Shown: piece after piece, positions 17,537 through 28,585 of the stretch | Position numbering within the stretch: the first letter of the stretch is position 1 | Layout: each line of letters opens with the position of its first letter | Source: Salinicoccus sediminis | GTDB lineage: Bacteria; Bacillota; Bacilli; Staphylococcales; Salinicoccaceae | Assembly (NCBI RefSeq): GCF_000986795.1 | Contig: NZ_LAYZ01000001.1 | Span: forward strand, 372,001 to 436,000 | Direction of reading: 5' to 3' | Length of the DNA: 64,000 nt | Notes under the pieces: model-generated | What the model was told of the DNA's origin: nothing | Database searches by the model: none | What the model saw: only the letters and a program-made list of their open reading frames with translations | Translations under genes and position numbers: made by a program

Positions 17537-20311
17537 ATGCAAGAGAAAGAACTTGAGAACGCTCCGCTTCGTTTTGGAACAAACCTGGGGATGATTCTCG
17601 AGCTTCATGACATGTATCAAGAAGATCCCGACAGTGTGAGTGAGGAAATGCGCACGCTGTTTGAAAGTATCGGCTCCGACAGGTCCGGTGCTGCCGTATC
17701 AAATATGGATCAGGATAAGGTTAAGGGCCTGCTGAGACTGTTGGATAACATCAGGCTGTTCGGTCATCTGAAATCGGATATTTATCCAGTATACAGACCC
17801 GATGTAAAAAACATACCAAGTCTTGATTTTGAAGATTACGGCCTTTCTGAAGATGATCTGAAACAGATGCCGGCTTCTCTGGTTAGTTCGCATCTTGAGG
17901 ATCATTATGATAACGCATACGAAGCGATGACCCAGCTGTATGAATTGTACACAGGGCCACTCGCATATGAATATATGCATATCAATGACACAGAAGAACG
18001 TCAATGGCTTAAGGAAACAATCGAACAGCAGAGTCCCGTTTCATTAAGTGATGATGAAAAGAAACATCTCTTCAAGACACTTGCAAAAGTTGAAGGCTTT
18101 GAAAAATACCTTCATAAGAACTTTGTCGGCGCCAAGCGTTTTTCCATAGAAGGTGTCGACAGCCTGGTTCCGATGCTTGATCACCTTCTCGATATGCTGG
18201 CTGATGAGGGGATTCCAAATCTTCAGATCGGCATGGCTCACAGGGGACGCCTCAATGTGCTGACCCACATCCTCGAAAAGCCATATGAAATGATGATCAG
18301 TGAATTCATGCATACCGATCCGATGAAGTTCCTGCCTGAAGACGGCTCACTTGAAATCACCCAAGGATGGGCGCGCGACGTGAAATATCATCTGGGCGGC
18401 GCCAAGACAAGGAACGACAAGGGGCTGGAGCAGCGCATCAGCCTTGCAAACAACCCGAGTCACCTGGAAGTCGTAGGCCCTGTGGTACTTGGTAAGACGC
18501 GGGCCCAGCAGGAATCCACAGACCATACCGGCCTGCCGGAGCAGGACTACAACCAGGCAATCGCGGCAATCATCCACGGTGACGCTGCATTCCCGGGACA
18601 GGGTATTGTATACGAGTCATTAAACCTCGGCAAGCTCGACGGCTATACGACTGGCGGATCACTTCATATCATCGCCAACAACCGTATCGGCTTCACCACT
18701 GAAGAGACCGATGCAAGATCGACAGTCTATGCATCAGATGCAGCTCTCGGATTTGATCTGCCTGTCCTCCATGTGAACTCCGACAAGCCCGAACATGTAC
18801 TCAGGTCCATTGAAATCGCATTGAAATACAGACAGAAGTTCAATAAGGACATCGTCATCGATCTCGTCGGCTACCGCCGCTACGGCCATAATGAAATGGA
18901 TGAACCCACGACGACCAATCCGATGCTCTACAAAGAGATCAAAGAGCGTGCGACAATTGATGAACTCTACGGCAGTGAACTTGTGGAGCAGGAGATAATC
19001 ACAGAGGATGAGAAAAAACAGGTCATCCAGGGTGTGCTCGATGAAATGCGCGAAGCCCATGACAAGATCGACAAGTCTGATACGAATGTAGACAGTGAAC
19101 TGAATACACCGGAAGCAGTCCTCAAAGGGCATGAAAATACTGTCGATGAGATTGGTTACGATAGACTGAAGGACATTAATGAAACATTGTTCAACTACCC
19201 GGAAGATTTCACCGTCTTCAAAAAGCTTTCCAATGTCCTTGACCGCAGAAAGAAACCATTCGAGGATGAAAATGCACTGGTTGACTGGGCACACGCCGAA
19301 GCACTCGCTTTTGCCACCATAAACCAGGATGGAACGCCGATCAGGCTGACGGGCCAGGACTCAGAACGCGGTACATTTGCACAGCGTCACGTGGTGCTCC
19401 ACGACCCCGACACAGGGAAGGAATTCATACCTCTGCATGAAATACATGATGTGAATGCGACGTTTGACGTTCACAATTCACCGCTGTCAGAAGCCGCAGT
19501 TGTCGGTTTTGATTACGGTTATAATGTTGAAAACAAAGCAGCACTGGCAATATGGGAAGCACAGTACGGCGACTTTTCCAATATGGCACAGGTGTTCTTT
19601 GACAACTTCCTGTCCGCAGGAAATGCGAAATGGGGAGAGCAGTCAGGCATGACACTGTTCCTTCCGCACGGTTCAGAAGGGCAGGGTGCAGAACACTCAT
19701 CAGCCCGTCTTGAGAGATATCTGCAGCTGGCAGCTGAAAACAATATGACAGTTGCCAATCTCTCCAGCAGCTCCAATTATTTCCACCTTCTCAGAAGACA
19801 GGCAAAGTATCTCGGTACAAAAAGCATGAAACCACTCGTTCTCATGACACCTAAGAGCCTGCTCAGGAACCAGCTTGTCAGTGAACCCGTAAACGCATTT
19901 TTGGAAGGCAGCTTCAGGGAAGTGATCATACCTGAGTACAAGAAGACAAAAGTCAGGAAGGTATTGATTGCAAGCGGAAAAATGGCAGTTGACCTGATGA
20001 ACGCACAGAAGGAAAATCCGGATGATTCCATTCTGATCATCCGTCTGGAACAGATCTATCCATTCCCATCTGAAGACATCCAGAATCTGCTTAGTGACAT
20101 CAAAAATCTCGAGGAAGTCAGATTTGTCCAGGAAGAACCTAAAAACCAGGGTGCATACCACTTCGTCCTGCCTCACCTTCTGGAAATTGTTCCCGAGAAG
20201 ACAGAATTCAATTATGTGGGTAGAATCAGACGTGCTTCAACTGCAGAAGGCGACGGGGAGTCTTACAAGATCATACAGCAAAATATTATTGACGACGCTC
20301 TAAAATCCTAG
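17537..20311 (+). CDS. odhA: 2-oxoglutarate dehydrogenase E1 component
   Basis: Thiamine-diphosphate-dependent E1 subunit that decarboxylates 2-oxoglutarate in the citric acid cycle and loads the succinyl group on OdhB's lipoyl arm. 924 residues, the usual size. Motifs: [48 protein letters not shown] and [17 protein letters not shown] (cofactor site), then [15 protein letters not shown] and [26 protein letters not shown] precedes the ATG. odhB follows after 11 bases. Confidence 0.97.
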   Translation: MQEKELENAPLRFGTNLGMILELHDMYQEDPDSVSEEMRTLFESIGSDRSGAAVSNMDQDKVKGLLRLLDNIRLFGHLKSDIYPVYRPDVKNIPSLDFEDYGLSEDDLKQMPASLVSSHLEDHYDNAYEAMTQLYELYTGPLAYEYMHINDTEERQWLKETIEQQSPVSLSDDEKKHLFKTLAKVEGFEKYLHKNFVGAKRFSIEGVDSLVPMLDHLLDMLADEGIPNLQIGMAHRGRLNVLTHILEKPYEMMISEFMHTDPMKFLPEDGSLEITQGWARDVKYHLGGAKTRNDKGLEQRISLANNPSHLEVVGPVVLGKTRAQQESTDHTGLPEQDYNQAIAAIIHGDAAFPGQGIVYESLNLGKLDGYTTGGSLHIIANNRIGFTTEETDARSTVYASDAALGFDLPVLHVNSDKPEHVLRSIEIALKYRQKFNKDIVIDLVGYRRYGHNEMDEPTTTNPMLYKEIKERATIDELYGSELVEQEIITEDEKKQVIQGVLDEMREAHDKIDKSDTNVDSELNTPEAVLKGHENTVDEIGYDRLKDINETLFNYPEDFTVFKKLSNVLDRRKKPFEDENALVDWAHAEALAFATINQDGTPIRLTGQDSERGTFAQRHVVLHDPDTGKEFIPLHEIHDVNATFDVHNSPLSEAAVVGFDYGYNVENKAALAIWEAQYGDFSNMAQVFFDNFLSAGNAKWGEQSGMTLFLPHGSEGQGAEHSSARLERYLQLAAENNMTVANLSSSSNYFHLLRRQAKYLGTKSMKPLVLMTPKSLLRNQLVSEPVNAFLEGSFREVIIPEYKKTKVRKVLIASGKMAVDLMNAQKENPDDSILIIRLEQIYPFPSEDIQNLLSDIKNLEEVRFVQEEPKNQGAYHFVLPHLLEIVPEKTEFNYVGRIRRASTAEGDGESYKIIQQNIIDDALKS

Positions 20312-20322
20312 GAGGTAAAATA

Positions 20323-21606
20323 ATGGCAGAAGTAAAAGTACCCGAATTGGCTGAATCCATAACAGAAGGAACAATAGCAAGCTGGCTGAAGCAAAAAGGC
20401 GACCGTGTAGAGCAGGGGGAGAATATCCTTGAGCTTGAAACGGACAAAGTCAATGTTGAAGTGATCAGTGAAGAGGCCGGAGTGATTACAGAACTCAAAG
20501 CGGAAGAGGGCGACACTGTCGAAGTCGGCCAGGTGATCGCCATTGTCGATGAAAACGGAGAAGGCGGCAGTTCAGGTTCAGAGGAGAGTGCTTCTGAAGA
20601 GAAAAAATCAGATGAAGACAAATCCGGAGAAAGCAAAAAAGAAAGTAAATCTGAAGATGTGAAGGAAGAACCGGCATCATCAAAAGAAGCCGAATCAGAA
20701 AGTAATGATGACCGCATTGTTGCAACACCGTCCGCACGCCGTCTGGCACGTGAAAAAGGGATCGACCTTAGTGACATCAACGCTTCAGATCCACGTGGAC
20801 TTGTCAGAAGCCAGGATGTCGACAATCATTCCAATCAGCCTGCAAAACAGGACGAACCAAAGAAAGAAGCACCTAAGGCTAAATCATCAGACAAACCTGA
20901 AAAACCGGTTGTAAGGGAAAAATTGTCCCGCAGAAGACAGACCATCGCCAAGAAACTTCTGGAAGTTTCTCAAAATACAGCAATGCTTACGACATTCAAC
21001 GAAGTCGATATGACAAACCTCATGGCACTCAGAAAACGCAAGAAGGATCAGTTCCAGGACCGTCACGACGGCACACGTCTCGGCTTCATGTCATTTTTCA
21101 CAAAAGCTGCTGTCGCTGCACTCAGAAAATATCCTGCGGTGAATGCGGAAATTGACGGAGAGGATCTCATCCTCAAACAGTTCTTTGATATTGGTGTAGC
21201 CGTGTCAACAGAAGAGGGGCTTGTCGTTCCAATCGTCAGAGATGCGGAACGTAAAACTTTTGCCGATATAGAATCCGATATCGCCAGCCTTGCCAAAAAG
21301 GCACAGGATAAGAAACTCGGACTTGACGATATGACCGGCGGTTCATTCACAATTACAAATGGTGGTGTATTCGGTTCACTCATGTCCACACCGATCATCA
21401 ACGGAACACAGGCTGCCATACTGGGTATGCATACAATCCAGAAACGCCCGGTTGCCATCGATGATGATAATATGGAAAACCGTCCGATGATGTACATTGC
21501 ACTCAGCTATGACCACAGGATCATTGATGGTAAGGAAGCCGTCGGTTTCCTTAAAACAATCAAAGACTTGATTGAAAACCCTGAAGACCTTCTTCTGGAA
21601 GGCTGA
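20323..21606 (+). CDS. odhB: Dihydrolipoyl succinyltransferase E2 component
   Basis: E2 core of the 2-oxoglutarate dehydrogenase complex. N-terminal lipoyl domain with Lys42 in ETDKVNVEV, a flexible Ser/Glu/Lys linker (about 82-125), an E3-binding domain (about 128-165, [19 protein letters not shown]), a second linker, and the catalytic domain ending with the His/Asp motif [19 protein letters not shown] lies seven bases before the ATG. A strong terminator follows. The E3 subunit is not in this window and is probably shared with pyruvate dehydrogenase. Confidence 0.97.
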   Translation: MAEVKVPELAESITEGTIASWLKQKGDRVEQGENILELETDKVNVEVISEEAGVITELKAEEGDTVEVGQVIAIVDENGEGGSSGSEESASEEKKSDEDKSGESKKESKSEDVKEEPASSKEAESESNDDRIVATPSARRLAREKGIDLSDINASDPRGLVRSQDVDNHSNQPAKQDEPKKEAPKAKSSDKPEKPVVREKLSRRRQTIAKKLLEVSQNTAMLTTFNEVDMTNLMALRKRKKDQFQDRHDGTRLGFMSFFTKAAVAALRKYPAVNAEIDGEDLILKQFFDIGVAVSTEEGLVVPIVRDAERKTFADIESDIASLAKKAQDKKLGLDDMTGGSFTITNGGVFGSLMSTPIINGTQAAILGMHTIQKRPVAIDDDNMENRPMMYIALSYDHRIIDGKEAVGFLKTIKDLIENPEDLLLEG

Positions 21607-21617
21607 TATAAGTTATC

Positions 21618-21653
21618 AACAGCAGGTTTCCGTGTGGGAAACCTGCTGTTTTA
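21618..21653 (+). terminator. Intrinsic terminator after odhB
   Basis: AACAGCAGGTTTCC and GGAAACCTGCTGTT form a 14-bp perfect stem with a five-base loop followed by TTAT. Confidence 0.92.
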
Positions 21654-21695
21654 TGTTAGAATATATTTAAAATCTGAAAGTCTGGGGAGATATAC

Positions 21696-21899
21696 ATGCT
21701 TCATGAAACATGGAATGACAATAACTTAAGAACTGTGAGGGCAGTGCATACAAACGCTGCCAAATATAAGGTTTCAGATATGTTGACTAAAGGCCAGGAA
21801 TATACAGTGGTCAATGAAACTGATGAATATATATTCGTCAAGGACAACTCCGGAAAAGTCGGGGGCTACTACAAGACTTATTTTGAAGATGTGAATTAA
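21696..21899 (+). CDS. Small conserved protein, DUF6501-type
   Basis: A 67-residue protein (MLHETWNDNNLRTVRAVHTN, then YTVVNETDEYIFVKDNSGKVGGYYKTYF) that resembles the DUF6501 family of short SH3-like beta proteins in Bacillales; the family name is from memory. Function unknown. GGGGAG lies eight bases upstream of its ATG. It ends two bases before the ATPase gene and is probably cotranscribed with it. Confidence 0.65.
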   Translation: MLHETWNDNNLRTVRAVHTNAAKYKVSDMLTKGQEYTVVNETDEYIFVKDNSGKVGGYYKTYFEDVN

Positions 21900-21901
21900 T
21901 C

Positions 21902-22693
21902 ATGTGTGCTGAATTCCTACACAACGATGAACATATAAAGCAGGATGCCGAAAGCATTTTGAAACTCGGAAAAAACCTTCTGTTGAAAGGCCCGACAGGT
22001 TCCGGTAAAACGCGGCTGGCTGAGGATCTGGCAGACGAACTGGGCAGGGAAATGTACAGCATCAACTGTTCGGTGGATGTTGATATCGAGGCACTTCTCG
22101 GCTTTAAAACGATCGAATATACAGATAACAGGCAGGAAATCGTATTCATCGACGGACCGGTCATACGCGCCATGAATGCCGGAGCGATCCTCTACATCGA
22201 TGAAATAAACATGGCGAAACCCGAAGTCCTCCCTATATTGAATGCAGCCCTTGATTACAGAAGGACGCTCACTAACCCATTGACCGGTGAAACGCTGACT
22301 GCGCACAAGGATTTCAGGGCGATTGCTGCCATCAACGTCGGTTACGTCGGCACCATGCCGATGAACGAAGCGCTTCTTAACAGATTCAATGTCATTGAAA
22401 TCGGCTATGTATCCAAGGAATCCCTCAAAACCGTCCTTATGGACCAGAGTATACAGAAGGATGAGAAAATCATTGATACGCTGACCGATTTCCATCAGGA
22501 TCTGGTGACAATGACGGAACAGGGCCAGATATCAAGGGAACCTTCGAGCGTGAGAAGCCTTCTGGATATGGCAGATCTGAGCACCCTGATGCCGCTTTCC
22601 CGTGCCTGCTACCGGTCCATCATCGATAAGCTCGACAGTGAGCAGGAAAAGAAAGCGATACTGAATGCAGCCGAACTTCATTTTGGAATGTGA
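21902..22693 (+). CDS. MoxR-type AAA+ ATPase
   Basis: Protein of 263 residues with Walker A GPTGSGKT (about residues 31-38), Walker B ILYIDEIN, sensor-1 region AAINVGY and an arginine-finger-like LLNRFNVIEIGY. MoxR/CbbQ-type ATPases work with a von Willebrand factor A protein to remodel or insert metal into a client enzyme. The downstream gene is such a VWA protein. The pair lies beside odhAB in staphylococci as well, but the client is not known. The stop overlaps an upstream GTG candidate of the VWA gene. Confidence 0.88.
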   Translation: MCAEFLHNDEHIKQDAESILKLGKNLLLKGPTGSGKTRLAEDLADELGREMYSINCSVDVDIEALLGFKTIEYTDNRQEIVFIDGPVIRAMNAGAILYIDEINMAKPEVLPILNAALDYRRTLTNPLTGETLTAHKDFRAIAAINVGYVGTMPMNEALLNRFNVIEIGYVSKESLKTVLMDQSIQKDEKIIDTLTDFHQDLVTMTEQGQISREPSSVRSLLDMADLSTLMPLSRACYRSIIDKLDSEQEKKAILNAAELHFGM

Positions 22694-22698
22694 TCAAT

Positions 22699-24444
22699 AT
22701 GAGCTATTCATTTATAAAATTCAATGATGAAATCATCGACTCCAAAGTCATGATGGAACTCACAGATTTGACACGTCTATTATTCAAAGATAAGGACGTG
22801 TCTGTTTCTGTACGTAAACACAGCTATTACAACCCATACGTCAATACTGTATATGTCAGTACATTCTGGAAGCATAGATATGACATTACGGAGCTCGAGG
22901 GCTTCCGCCATGATATACTGACAAGATTTCCATCTGCTTCTTTGTTCGATTATGAAGCGTTTGAAACTGCAAAGGACCGGGACATACTATTCCAGCAGAT
23001 TTTCCTGACATTGGAGCATTACCGGAACAGGATAGAGTCCATCAGACAGCGGCCATTTATAAAACAAATGATTGCATCAGGTGATGCCATTCTGCTGGAG
23101 GAATACAGAAAACAGTCCACCAATGATGCTGAATCATTGCTGAAGACATTGAACACGGCTGTACTGGAATATGAAAATCATTTCAAAGCCGGCGATGAAT
23201 CTCTTAGCATCATCAGTAGAAGTACAACGGACAGCATAGCAATTACAGAACAAATAATCAGTGCAGCTGCGCCCCGCGACAGACTGTCAGGCTATCATCA
23301 GATCCATGATATGCCGTTCAATGACATCAGTGCCTATAATCATACGACGCCCTTCAGGAAAGACCGTGCGGAACTGCAGAGTGAAAATGACGAAAATGAT
23401 ATCAGTCACGATACCGGCAGGGTGGATACAAAAACCGACCGTGATGCGGAAGATGCAGCTATGCTGGGTGAAACAGGAGATAATACAGCCAGGAAGAGCA
23501 GGCATAATGTAGAGAATGATTACGATGACGATGTAGAGGACTACCATGAAGGTTTCGGCCGTAACAGGGGAGATAACCGCATGCGTGACACGGGGGCCGC
23601 TAACATACATGCAGAACTCCTGATCAGAAAGCCGAAGATCAAAATGACCAATTATGGAAACTACAGGAAAATATATGATTTTTATAATGACCTGGCACAG
23701 AAGGTGATAGGTGACATTACAAAAATACTGAATTTCAAGATGAATGAGTTCCAATCCAACAGGAGCACAGGAAAGCTGATGAAAAATCCGACTGGTGCAA
23801 TTGTAAGTGGCAGCCACAAGATATTCACCAAGAAGATTTCAGAATCGAAAGAGGTTGATGCAGCGTTTTCCATCATACTTGACCAGTCCTATTCGATGAC
23901 CGACCATATGGAAGAGTGCATAAATGGTATCATCATCATAAACAACATCCTGAAGAGCCTCGGCATTCCCCAGAGAATCGTATCACATCATGAAGATTCA
24001 TTTGAAATCATGTCCGATCACTATCCGAATTATCTGTATGAGCATCTGAATTTTGACAGATCCAGATACTACTATCCGGTATCACTTCTGGATATTGAAG
24101 CATCAGGGGATAACAGGGACGGCTTCATCTTCCGCCATGAAACCGAGATACTCAACAGGCGGATGGAAAAAGATAAATTCATGATTATATTTTCAGACGG
24201 TCTGCCGAGCGCGGAGCAGTATAACCAGAGTGGTATAATCGATACTCATGAAGCCGTCAATGAAGCCAGGAAAAATGGCATCAACGTCATCAATATCTTC
24301 ATCGATGTTGCTAATGAGGAAAACACCCGGGATGCAATCAAGAATATTTACGGACAGAATACGGTAATCGTGGAAAATCCCGAAGAAATCGGATATATAC
24401 TTCCGAATATTATCGAACGGGTCATTAAATCGCTGGTCATTTAG
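22699..24444 (+). CDS. VWA-domain protein, CobT-like partner of the AAA+ ATPase
   Basis: About 581 residues. The N-terminal half is mixed helical; an acidic low-complexity linker (about 225-290, many Asp/Asn/Arg) leads to a C-terminal VWA domain whose metal site reads LDQSYSMTDH (DxSxS), with FSDGLPS later. Proteins of this layout are often annotated as CobT-like cobaltochelatase subunits, but no cobalamin gene is nearby, so the annotation probably misleads. I prefer ATG 22699; a GTG at 22690 overlapping the ATPase stop lies too close to the GGA. It works with the preceding ATPase (inference). Confidence 0.82.
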   Translation: MSYSFIKFNDEIIDSKVMMELTDLTRLLFKDKDVSVSVRKHSYYNPYVNTVYVSTFWKHRYDITELEGFRHDILTRFPSASLFDYEAFETAKDRDILFQQIFLTLEHYRNRIESIRQRPFIKQMIASGDAILLEEYRKQSTNDAESLLKTLNTAVLEYENHFKAGDESLSIISRSTTDSIAITEQIISAAAPRDRLSGYHQIHDMPFNDISAYNHTTPFRKDRAELQSENDENDISHDTGRVDTKTDRDAEDAAMLGETGDNTARKSRHNVENDYDDDVEDYHEGFGRNRGDNRMRDTGAANIHAELLIRKPKIKMTNYGNYRKIYDFYNDLAQKVIGDITKILNFKMNEFQSNRSTGKLMKNPTGAIVSGSHKIFTKKISESKEVDAAFSIILDQSYSMTDHMEECINGIIIINNILKSLGIPQRIVSHHEDSFEIMSDHYPNYLYEHLNFDRSRYYYPVSLLDIEASGDNRDGFIFRHETEILNRRMEKDKFMIIFSDGLPSAEQYNQSGIIDTHEAVNEARKNGINVINIFIDVANEENTRDAIKNIYGQNTVIVENPEEIGYILPNIIERVIKSLVI

Positions 24445-24484
24445 ATTTACACCATTTAATATATCTGATAATTTAAAATTTTAT

Positions 24485-24499
24485 AGACTTTAAAAGTCT
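24485..24499. repeat. Palindrome upstream of brnQ
   Basis: AGACTTT-A-AAAGTCT, a perfect 7-bp inverted repeat with one central base, lying 53 bp before the brnQ start. It could be an operator or a leader hairpin; I do not recognise the binding protein. Confidence 0.4.
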
Positions 24500-24551
24500 T
24501 ATAAGGTAAACTAATGTTTATCTATTATTTCACATATTAGGAGGTCACAAG

Positions 24552-25865
24552 ATGAGTACTAAAAATAGTTTCATCGTCGGTTTCATGCTTTTCGCCATGT
24601 TCTTTGGTGCGGGCAATCTTATCTTTCCACCGGGACTCGGTTTTGTAAGCGGAGACTATTTTTGGCTGGCAATAGCTGGATTTGTCCTTACGGGTGTAGG
24701 ACTGCCTCTTATCGGTGTTATTGCCGGCTCAATATCAAAAGACGGGTATGTCGAATCATTAAAAGTGGTACATCCCGTTTTTGCAATTATTTTCATGGTC
24801 GCCATATACTTAACAATCGGCCCATTCTTTGCCATTCCAAGAACGGCAACAACCAGCTATGAAATGGCTGTACTGCCATTCATGGAGAATGCGGGAGCAT
24901 TAAGTCTTTTTATATTCAGTGTCATTTTCTTCATTGTTGTATTTGCACTCAGTTACAGGGCGGACTCCCTGACCAACAGTATTGGAAAAATACTGACGCC
25001 ATTCCTGTTGATTACTATTGTCGCGCTGATCATACGCGCGATTACTTTGTATTTCGGAATGGATTCTGCACCGCTTGGAGAAGGATTCAACACGGATTCT
25101 CCATTCTCAGTCGGCTTTACGGAAGGGTATCTGACCATGGACGCCATCGCTGCCATCGCGTTCTCCATGGTCGTGCTGAATTCCATCAGGGATCTGGGGG
25201 TTAACAACCGCAAAGATCTGCTGATCGGTACTGTAAAATCGGCATCTATCGCAGCCGTACTCCTGGGTACCATCTACATCTCCCTTGGGTGGATCGGCAA
25301 TAAAGTCAACCTCACACCGGAAGAAATCGGAGACCAGAATTCAGGTACTTTCATCCTCACTTTCGTTTCTGACCTGGCTTACGGCCAGTTCGGCATGATC
25401 CTGCTGGCTGCCATAGTGCTGCTTGCCTGTCTGACGACAGCGACAGGACTTATTGTTTCAGTAAGTGAGTATTTCCATAAGATCCTGCCGAAAATTTCCT
25501 ATGAAGTTTTCGTAGTAATCTTTACGCTGATTTCTTTCATCCTTGCAAATCAGGGTCTGGAACAGGTTATCCAGACGAGTGTACCGGTGCTTTCAATCCT
25601 TTATCCGATTGCGATTACTTCGGTCCTACTGCTGTTTGTGACTTACTTCATTACATCTCCGAGACTCAGTTTCCAAGTGCCTGTGGTACTGGTGATCGCA
25701 GTAAGTATACTCAGTGTAGTGCATCGCAATGCCTGGCTCGAGATGCCTTGGCTTGAAAACCTTCCATTCTTCGCAAGTTCATTCGAATGGATTCCGTTCA
25801 TGATCATCGGCTATATTGCCGGATATCTCATCGGTCTTAAAAAAGAGAAAATCAAATATACCTGA
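24552..25865 (+). CDS. brnQ: Branched-chain amino acid transporter BrnQ
   Basis: Cation-coupled symporter for leucine, isoleucine and valine, 437 residues with about 12 hydrophobic segments. The N-terminus FIVGFMLFAMFFGAGNLIFP is the LIVCS-family signature, and FAIPRTATTSYE is conserved. TAGGAGGT precedes the ATG. Staphylococci carry several BrnQ paralogues with different preferences, so the exact substrate is open. A shared terminator separates it from the convergent telA. Confidence 0.93.
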   Translation: MSTKNSFIVGFMLFAMFFGAGNLIFPPGLGFVSGDYFWLAIAGFVLTGVGLPLIGVIAGSISKDGYVESLKVVHPVFAIIFMVAIYLTIGPFFAIPRTATTSYEMAVLPFMENAGALSLFIFSVIFFIVVFALSYRADSLTNSIGKILTPFLLITIVALIIRAITLYFGMDSAPLGEGFNTDSPFSVGFTEGYLTMDAIAAIAFSMVVLNSIRDLGVNNRKDLLIGTVKSASIAAVLLGTIYISLGWIGNKVNLTPEEIGDQNSGTFILTFVSDLAYGQFGMILLAAIVLLACLTTATGLIVSVSEYFHKILPKISYEVFVVIFTLISFILANQGLEQVIQTSVPVLSILYPIAITSVLLLFVTYFITSPRLSFQVPVVLVIAVSILSVVHRNAWLEMPWLENLPFFASSFEWIPFMIIGYIAGYLIGLKKEKIKYT

Positions 25866-25866
25866 T

Positions 25867-25907
25867 AAAAAAAGCAGTCCGGAAAATTTTCCGGACTGCT
25901 TTTTTTA
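25867..25907. terminator. Bidirectional terminator between brnQ and telA
   Basis: AAAAAAAGCAGTCCGGAAAA and its complement form a long perfect hairpin with T runs on both strands. Confidence 0.92.
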
Positions 25908-25909
25908 TA

Positions 25910-27124
25910 TCAGTAACGATGTTCCTCTTTGAGCTGGAGCAGGCGCGATTTGAGATCGTCCTCCATCTGTACTAGTTCCCTTTCCGCAGCATTGCGTTTT
26001 TGGGAACCTTCCTGCTGTATCCTCAGTGTCTCTTCGATTGTCGTCACAAGGTTCTCCTGTGTCGTTTTAAGTGTTTCAATATCCACAATACCACGCTCAT
26101 TTTCCTCTGCAGTACGGAGCGAATTCTGTTTGAGCATCTCAGAGTTTTTAGTAAGCAGTTCATTTGTGGTGTTTGTCACTGCACGCTGCGCCTGTGAAGC
26201 AGATTCCTGTCGCAGCAACGTAAGTGCTATGGCCATCTGATTCTTCCACAGTGGAATACTTGTCAGAATGGAACTCTGTATCTTCTCAGCCAGCGTCTGG
26301 TTGATATTCTGGATCATGCGTATTTGGGGGGCGGACTGAAGTGTAATCTGCCTGGACAGCTTCAGATCATGGACCCGTTTTTCCAGGCGGTTGATATACT
26401 GCATCATATCATTGACATCCTGTACATCCATCTGATTGTTTGATGCATCCGCCTTCTTTTTAAGATCGGGGAGGACTTCGTTATTCAATTCTTCTTTTTT
26501 CATTTCCGCCGCTGCGATATAGATATTGATCGCATCGAAATAATCTTTGTTCTGGTCATAAAGCTTATCCAGCAGATGAACATCCTTCGTCAGCACTTCC
26601 TTGGCATGCTCAAGCTGGATGCTGATGCGGTCCACCTGGGAGGCTACACTCTGGTGTTTGGAGATGACTTCGTTCACAGACTTCTTTACACGCCTGAACA
26701 GACGCGTGAAAATATTCTTTTTTTCACTGGATAATTCATCTGGATCTATTTCTTTAAGTTTCTTCATCAGATCTTCCAGTGTATCACCGATGGGACCCAC
26801 GTCTTTGGACTGTACTTCATTCAACATCTGATGTGAAAATTTGGAAAGTGCCTGCTGTGCATTGGAGCCGTACTGGATGAGCGCATCATTGTTAAGCGGC
26901 TCGATTTTCTCTTTGATTTCATTGATTTTTTTCAGGTCTTCCTCATCGAAACGTTCTTGGTAGGTTGTGAGCGATTCTGCTGTCTGGCGGGGAGAGGCTT
27001 CTATGTCCCTTTCAGGCTGAAGCTTCAATTTTCTTTCAGACTGATCCACGTCACGCTCCATTGGGGCAAAAGGATCACTTAAAAGCTCTTCTTTCAACTT
27101 ATTTTCTTCCTTCATTTTTTTCAC
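25910..27124 (-). CDS. telA: TelA family protein (toxic anion resistance)
   Basis: Cytoplasmic, highly helical protein of 404 residues with coiled-coil stretches and the TelA/KlaA core ([59 protein letters not shown]). The family is linked to tellurite and to cell-envelope antimicrobial tolerance, but its molecular job is unknown. It starts 26 bases inside the end of the xpaC-like gene, so the two are coupled. An internal start at 27115 is also possible. Confidence 0.88.
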   Translation of the reverse strand: MKKMKEENKLKEELLSDPFAPMERDVDQSERKLKLQPERDIEASPRQTAESLTTYQERFDEEDLKKINEIKEKIEPLNNDALIQYGSNAQQALSKFSHQMLNEVQSKDVGPIGDTLEDLMKKLKEIDPDELSSEKKNIFTRLFRRVKKSVNEVISKHQSVASQVDRISIQLEHAKEVLTKDVHLLDKLYDQNKDYFDAINIYIAAAEMKKEELNNEVLPDLKKKADASNNQMDVQDVNDMMQYINRLEKRVHDLKLSRQITLQSAPQIRMIQNINQTLAEKIQSSILTSIPLWKNQMAIALTLLRQESASQAQRAVTNTTNELLTKNSEMLKQNSLRTAEENERGIVDIETLKTTQENLVTTIEETLRIQQEGSQKRNAAERELVQMEDDLKSRLLQLKEEHRY

Positions 27125-27827
27125 CTCTGTCAGCTTTTACTGGTTCTTTCTCTTTTTTGTCCATGTTCACTTTCTGTTTTTCCAGTTCATTATCCAGCCG
27201 CAGCGGCCCTTCTGAACGCTTGCGGTTCAATTTGATGACTTCCTTTTCCACATCCAATGAGTGATAGGTACTTCTGTTCATTGCTGAAAGGTTGGACTGG
27301 AGTGTACGCTTCAGCTCGAGAAGCGAGATTCTGGTTTCATGCAGCTTCACTTTCTCTTCTTTGGATTTTCCGGGCATTTTATAAAGATAGAGATACTGTT
27401 CGATAGTATTTACCGCCGAATCGAGGTTTGAATGGAAAAACTGCTGGACGCCAAAAAACAGCTTCGGGTTGTCTTCGACGGAAGTGTATATTGTCCTGAC
27501 AATCCTGTTGATATCATAGATGAGCTTTGCATCTTTCAATGTTCTTACATTTTTATAATTCTTTCTGAGTCTTCTTATTTTCTCCTTTGCTTCACCAAGC
27601 TTGGTTTTGACATATTTATATTCACTTTTTGTTATGCCCATTTCCCTCAAGTGCGACTTCATGCTGTATGATTGGGACGGAAAATATGCTGCAAAAAATC
27701 CACCCGCTGCGATCAACATATCGTAGACAAGATGGATATCGAATGCAATCATTGAAGCCAGGCCGGCAACGATGGCAACCGGTATTGAAACCATTGAAGC
27801 AAACCAGTGGGATATATTATATTTCAT
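27099..27827 (-). CDS. xpaC: XpaC family membrane protein
   Basis: 242 residues: two hydrophobic segments near the N-terminus (about 12-50), then a charged helical domain with [28 protein letters not shown] in the middle, typical of XpaC (5-bromo-4-chloroindolyl phosphate hydrolysis protein). Despite the name, the enzymatic role is doubtful. xpaC and telA are adjacent across Bacillales and probably form one membrane-associated complex (inference). The Lys/Glu-rich C-terminal tail overlaps telA by 26 bases. Confidence 0.85.
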   Translation of the reverse strand: MKYNISHWFASMVSIPVAIVAGLASMIAFDIHLVYDMLIAAGGFFAAYFPSQSYSMKSHLREMGITKSEYKYVKTKLGEAKEKIRRLRKNYKNVRTLKDAKLIYDINRIVRTIYTSVEDNPKLFFGVQQFFHSNLDSAVNTIEQYLYLYKMPGKSKEEKVKLHETRISLLELKRTLQSNLSAMNRSTYHSLDVEKEVIKLNRKRSEGPLRLDNELEKQKVNMDKKEKEPVKADRGEKNEGRK

Positions 27828-27852
27828 GTCGATATTACACCTTCAGTCAGTA

Positions 27853-28122
27853 CTATTTTGTTGAAAACTTTTTATAGCTGTCATCAAGGTCCAGTTGCTT
27901 GACAGAGTAATCATTCACGCTCGAAGAAGGGGAGGCACCTTCGACAACTCTTCGCGTAAACGTATCCAGTGCTTCGGCACTGCCGGTTGCCAGTATTTCG
28001 ACGTAGTCCTGAACGTTTTCGGCATATCCTGTAATCCCAAGCTCATCTGCTATCATCTTTGTTGAAAATCTGAAACCGACACCTTGTACGTGACCAATTA
28101 CAATAATCATCCTGGTTTCCAT
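27853..28122 (-). CDS. acyP: Acylphosphatase
   Basis: 89-residue enzyme that hydrolyses carboxyl-phosphate bonds. The phosphate loop GHVQGVGFR holds the catalytic arginine, and the asparagine in YAENVQDYVEI is the second catalytic residue. The start at 28122 is set by GAGGTG six bases upstream; a GTG at 28131 lies inside that site. Divergent from the DUF1033-type gene. Confidence 0.92.
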   Translation of the reverse strand: METRMIIVIGHVQGVGFRFSTKMIADELGITGYAENVQDYVEILATGSAEALDTFTRRVVEGASPSSSVNDYSVKQLDLDDSYKKFSTK

Positions 28123-28225
28123 ATTTTGCACCTCTTTATATTACATTATAAGTTTTTTAGCTTGATAATGCTAATTATACGCGTATATAATACATATATT
28201 ATCAAAGGCGAATGGAGTTTTTAAA

Positions 28226-28519
28226 ATGTTTCATATCGTTATACTTAAAGCCGATTATGAAGGCTGGTGGCTTTTTGACGACTGGCAGCAGAACATTGTG
28301 GAAACATACACATTCGATGCCGAAAATGAAATGAGACAGGAATACGGGAAATTGCTCGATGAGATGAAAAGCGCCTATCACAGTTTCAGGACAGGGAAAT
28401 ATGACATGCACGCTTTCTTCAATGGATGCGAACTTGAATACTGTGAAGATTGCGGAGAGGACATACAGATCTACTATACACCGATCATGATGAAAGATGA
28501 TGCGGTATATACATTTTAA
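28226..28519 (+). CDS. DUF1033-type protein
   Basis: 97 residues, acidic and aromatic-rich (VILKADYEGWWLFDDWQ, a CELEYCEDCGEDIQIYY segment with three cysteines). It matches the pattern of DUF1033 proteins of Bacillales; function unknown. A TATAAT at 28186-28191 lies 34 bp upstream. The cysteine trio could bind a metal, but only three are close together. Confidence 0.75.
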   Translation: MFHIVILKADYEGWWLFDDWQQNIVETYTFDAENEMRQEYGKLLDEMKSAYHSFRTGKYDMHAFFNGCELEYCEDCGEDIQIYYTPIMMKDDAVYTF

Positions 28520-28556
28520 AATTTAAAAACAATGGGGAAATCCTTCAAAGATTGGT

Positions 28557-28585
28557 TTGCAATATTCTGATTCATGGCGTATAAT
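28557..28585 (+). promoter_or_regulatory. Promoter of the cold-shock gene
   Basis: TTGCAA at 28557-28562 and TATAAT at 28580-28585, spaced 17 bp. The predicted leader is about 100 nt. Confidence 0.8.

Noticed and set aside
22699-24444. CobT cobaltochelatase subunit
   Set aside because: Only the VWA domain supports it; no cobalamin genes are near, and the MoxR/VWA pairing explains it better.
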